From the NCBI GenBank assembly GCA_028877045.1, contig JAGWPQ010000696.1, positions 1 to 8,869 of the forward strand: 8,869 bases of DNA, given 5' to 3'. The DNA comes from Bacteroidota bacterium (GTDB taxonomy: Bacteria > Bacteroidota > Bacteroidia > Chitinophagales > Chitinophagaceae). The notes beneath the pieces are model-generated. The model saw only the letters and a program-made list of their open reading frames with translations. It had not been told where the DNA came from and made no database searches. Within the stretch, counting starts at the first letter, position 1. Each line of letters opens with the position of its first letter. The translations under genes were made by a program, and so were the position numbers. Below are positions 7,690 to 8,869 of this stretch, one piece after another.

Positions 7690-8869
7690 ATGAAAAAAAT
7701 AATCATCATCCTTTTAAATTTATGTTGCAGCATATTTTTATTTGCACAAAAAAATAATGGTTATCCAAACAGCATTGCATCCGTTGGTATTATCAAAAAT
7801 ATTTCCGACTCTGCTTTGCTTGATATTATTCAACGTCAAACATTCCGTTATTTCTGGCATTACGCGCACCCGGTTAGCGGCCTGGCAAGAGAAAGAAGTA
7901 ATACCGTTAAAGCTGAATATTATTGGGATTATATTAATGAAGCCGATGATGAACCTAATTTAAGTAAACACACATTTGGTCCCGAAGCTTGTGCCATCGG
8001 CGGTTCGGGCTTTGGCATCATGAGCACCATTGTCGCTGTTGAAAGAAAATGGATCGGGAGAGATACTGCCATCAAGCGTTTAATTAAGATGGTTGATTTT
8101 TTAATTAAAGCCGATTGTTATCATGGTATCTATCCGCATTTCATGAATGGTGCAACAGGCAAAACAATTCCTTTCGGACGATTAGATGATGGTGCCGATA
8201 TTGTTGAAACATCTTACCTGATGATGGGCTTACTTTCAGCGCGACAATATTTTAATCGTAATACTATCGAAGAAAAATATTTCAGAATGCGTGTGCAACA
8301 AATCTGGGATGCGGCAGACTGGAACTGGCATAGCAAAGGCGATAATAAATTATTGTACTGGCACTGGAGCCCGAACAATGATTTCAATATGAACTTTCCC
8401 GTGTTTGGTTGGGATGAAGCATTGATCACATATATCGTTGCGGCATCATCACCTTATCATCCCATCTCAAAAGAATTGTACGAAAATTCATGGGTGAAAA
8501 GCGCAAGCTGGAAAAACGGAAAAAAGTATTATGGTATCGAATTGCCATTAGGAAATTTTGATAAAGGCGGCCCATTATTTTTTGAGCAATATACTTTCAT
8601 GGGAATTGATCCCAACGGATTAAAAGATGATCACGGAATTGATTATGCAGTACAAACAAAAAATCACACATTAATTAATCGTGCTTATTGCATCGAAAAT
8701 CCAAATCATTTTAAAGGCTATGGCGAAATTTGTTGGGGATTAACTGCAGGTGATAGTTATAAAGGTTATGTGGCACATTGCCCCGAAGTTGATAAAAGTG
8801 TTATACAGCCTACTGCTGCGCTTTCTTCATTTCCTTACACACCACAATATTCTATGCAGGCATTGAAAC
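7690..8869 (+). CDS. GH144-type glucanase, periplasmic or secreted (paralog 3, 3' end missing)
   Basis: The frame is open from the ATG at 7690 to the window edge: 393 residues with no stop, so roughly the last 80 residues lie beyond. The start is chosen because it gives a standard signal peptide (MKKIIIILLN, cleavage likely after FLFA at Ala19) and sits 17 bases after the GH172 stop. The domain begins LLDIIQRQTFRYFWHY. Asp166, Asp170, Glu173 (in LDDGADIVE) and Glu243 (in GWDEALITY) match the acidic set seen in paralog 2, so the active site looks intact. Compared with paralogs 1 and 2 it has an extra acidic, aromatic loop of about 20 residues between RERSN and GGSGFG (residues 72-103, with YYWDY and NEADDEP). 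It also has FEQY where the others have FSHY. It is the most diverged copy in DNA. Role: likely hydrolysis of beta-1,2- or related glucan in the periplasm, possibly with different chain-length preference. Confidence 0.9.
   Translation, partial: MKKIIIILLNLCCSIFLFAQKNNGYPNSIASVGIIKNISDSALLDIIQRQTFRYFWHYAHPVSGLARERSNTVKAEYYWDYINEADDEPNLSKHTFGPEACAIGGSGFGIMSTIVAVERKWIGRDTAIKRLIKMVDFLIKADCYHGIYPHFMNGATGKTIPFGRLDDGADIVETSYLMMGLLSARQYFNRNTIEEKYFRMRVQQIWDAADWNWHSKGDNKLLYWHWSPNNDFNMNFPVFGWDEALITYIVAASSPYHPISKELYENSWVKSASWKNGKKYYGIELPLGNFDKGGPLFFEQYTFMGIDPNGLKDDHGIDYAVQTKNHTLINRAYCIENPNHFKGYGEICWGLTAGDSYKGYVAHCPEVDKSVIQPTAALSSFPYTPQYSMQALK

Noticed and set aside
7742..7963. 73-codon + strand open frame
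   Set aside because: Out of phase with the frame starting at 7690, which has a signal peptide and a long GH144 match.

Overview
The window looks like part of a carbohydrate-utilisation locus from a member of the Bacteroidota, most likely a Chitinophagaceae-type bacterium. The reasons are low-GC DNA, little sign of Shine-Dalgarno sequences before the starts, lipoproteins with a Cys-Ser-Lys type start, and a family mix (tandem VCBS/ASPIC-UnbV protein, GH144, GH30, GH172) that is typical of that phylum. The genus is an inference. All six genes are on the + strand and almost no DNA is non-coding.

Layout: (1) 1-1797, the C-terminal part of a large VCBS/FG-GAP plus ASPIC/UnbV protein, entering from the left edge. 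(2) 1801-3489, a lipoprotein with a bacterial Ig-like domain and a GH144-type catalytic domain, only 3 bases after the previous stop. (3) 3490-3625, a 136-base gap holding a perfect 18-bp inverted repeat, probably a terminator. (4) 3626-5077, a GH30 glucanase. (5) 5129-6469, a second GH144-type enzyme with a plain secretion signal. (6) 6488-7672, a DUF2961/GH172 lipoprotein. (7) 7690 to the right edge, a third GH144-type enzyme, cut off before its stop. Genes 4 to 7 are separated by 51, 18 and 17 bases and look like one transcription unit; genes 1 and 2 look like the end of another.

How they may work together: GH144 founding members are endo-beta-1,2-glucanases, and GH30 enzymes of this type are mostly beta-1,6-glucanases or beta-glucosidases. 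A beta-glucan substrate is therefore the simplest reading, for example fungal or lichen beta-1,6-glucan or bacterial beta-1,2-glucans. The first GH144 protein and the GH172 protein have lipoprotein signals, and the GH30 probably does. The other two GH144 proteins have ordinary signal peptides, suggesting surface and periplasmic steps. No SusC/SusD pair is visible; it may lie upstream of base 1. The GH172 gene does not obviously fit a pure beta-glucan substrate.

The most notable points are three diverged GH144 paralogs in 7 kb, a lost acidic residue in the first copy, a 20-residue insertion in the third, and the unexplained GH172 partner. No RNA genes, CRISPR arrays, insertion sequences or phage genes were seen.
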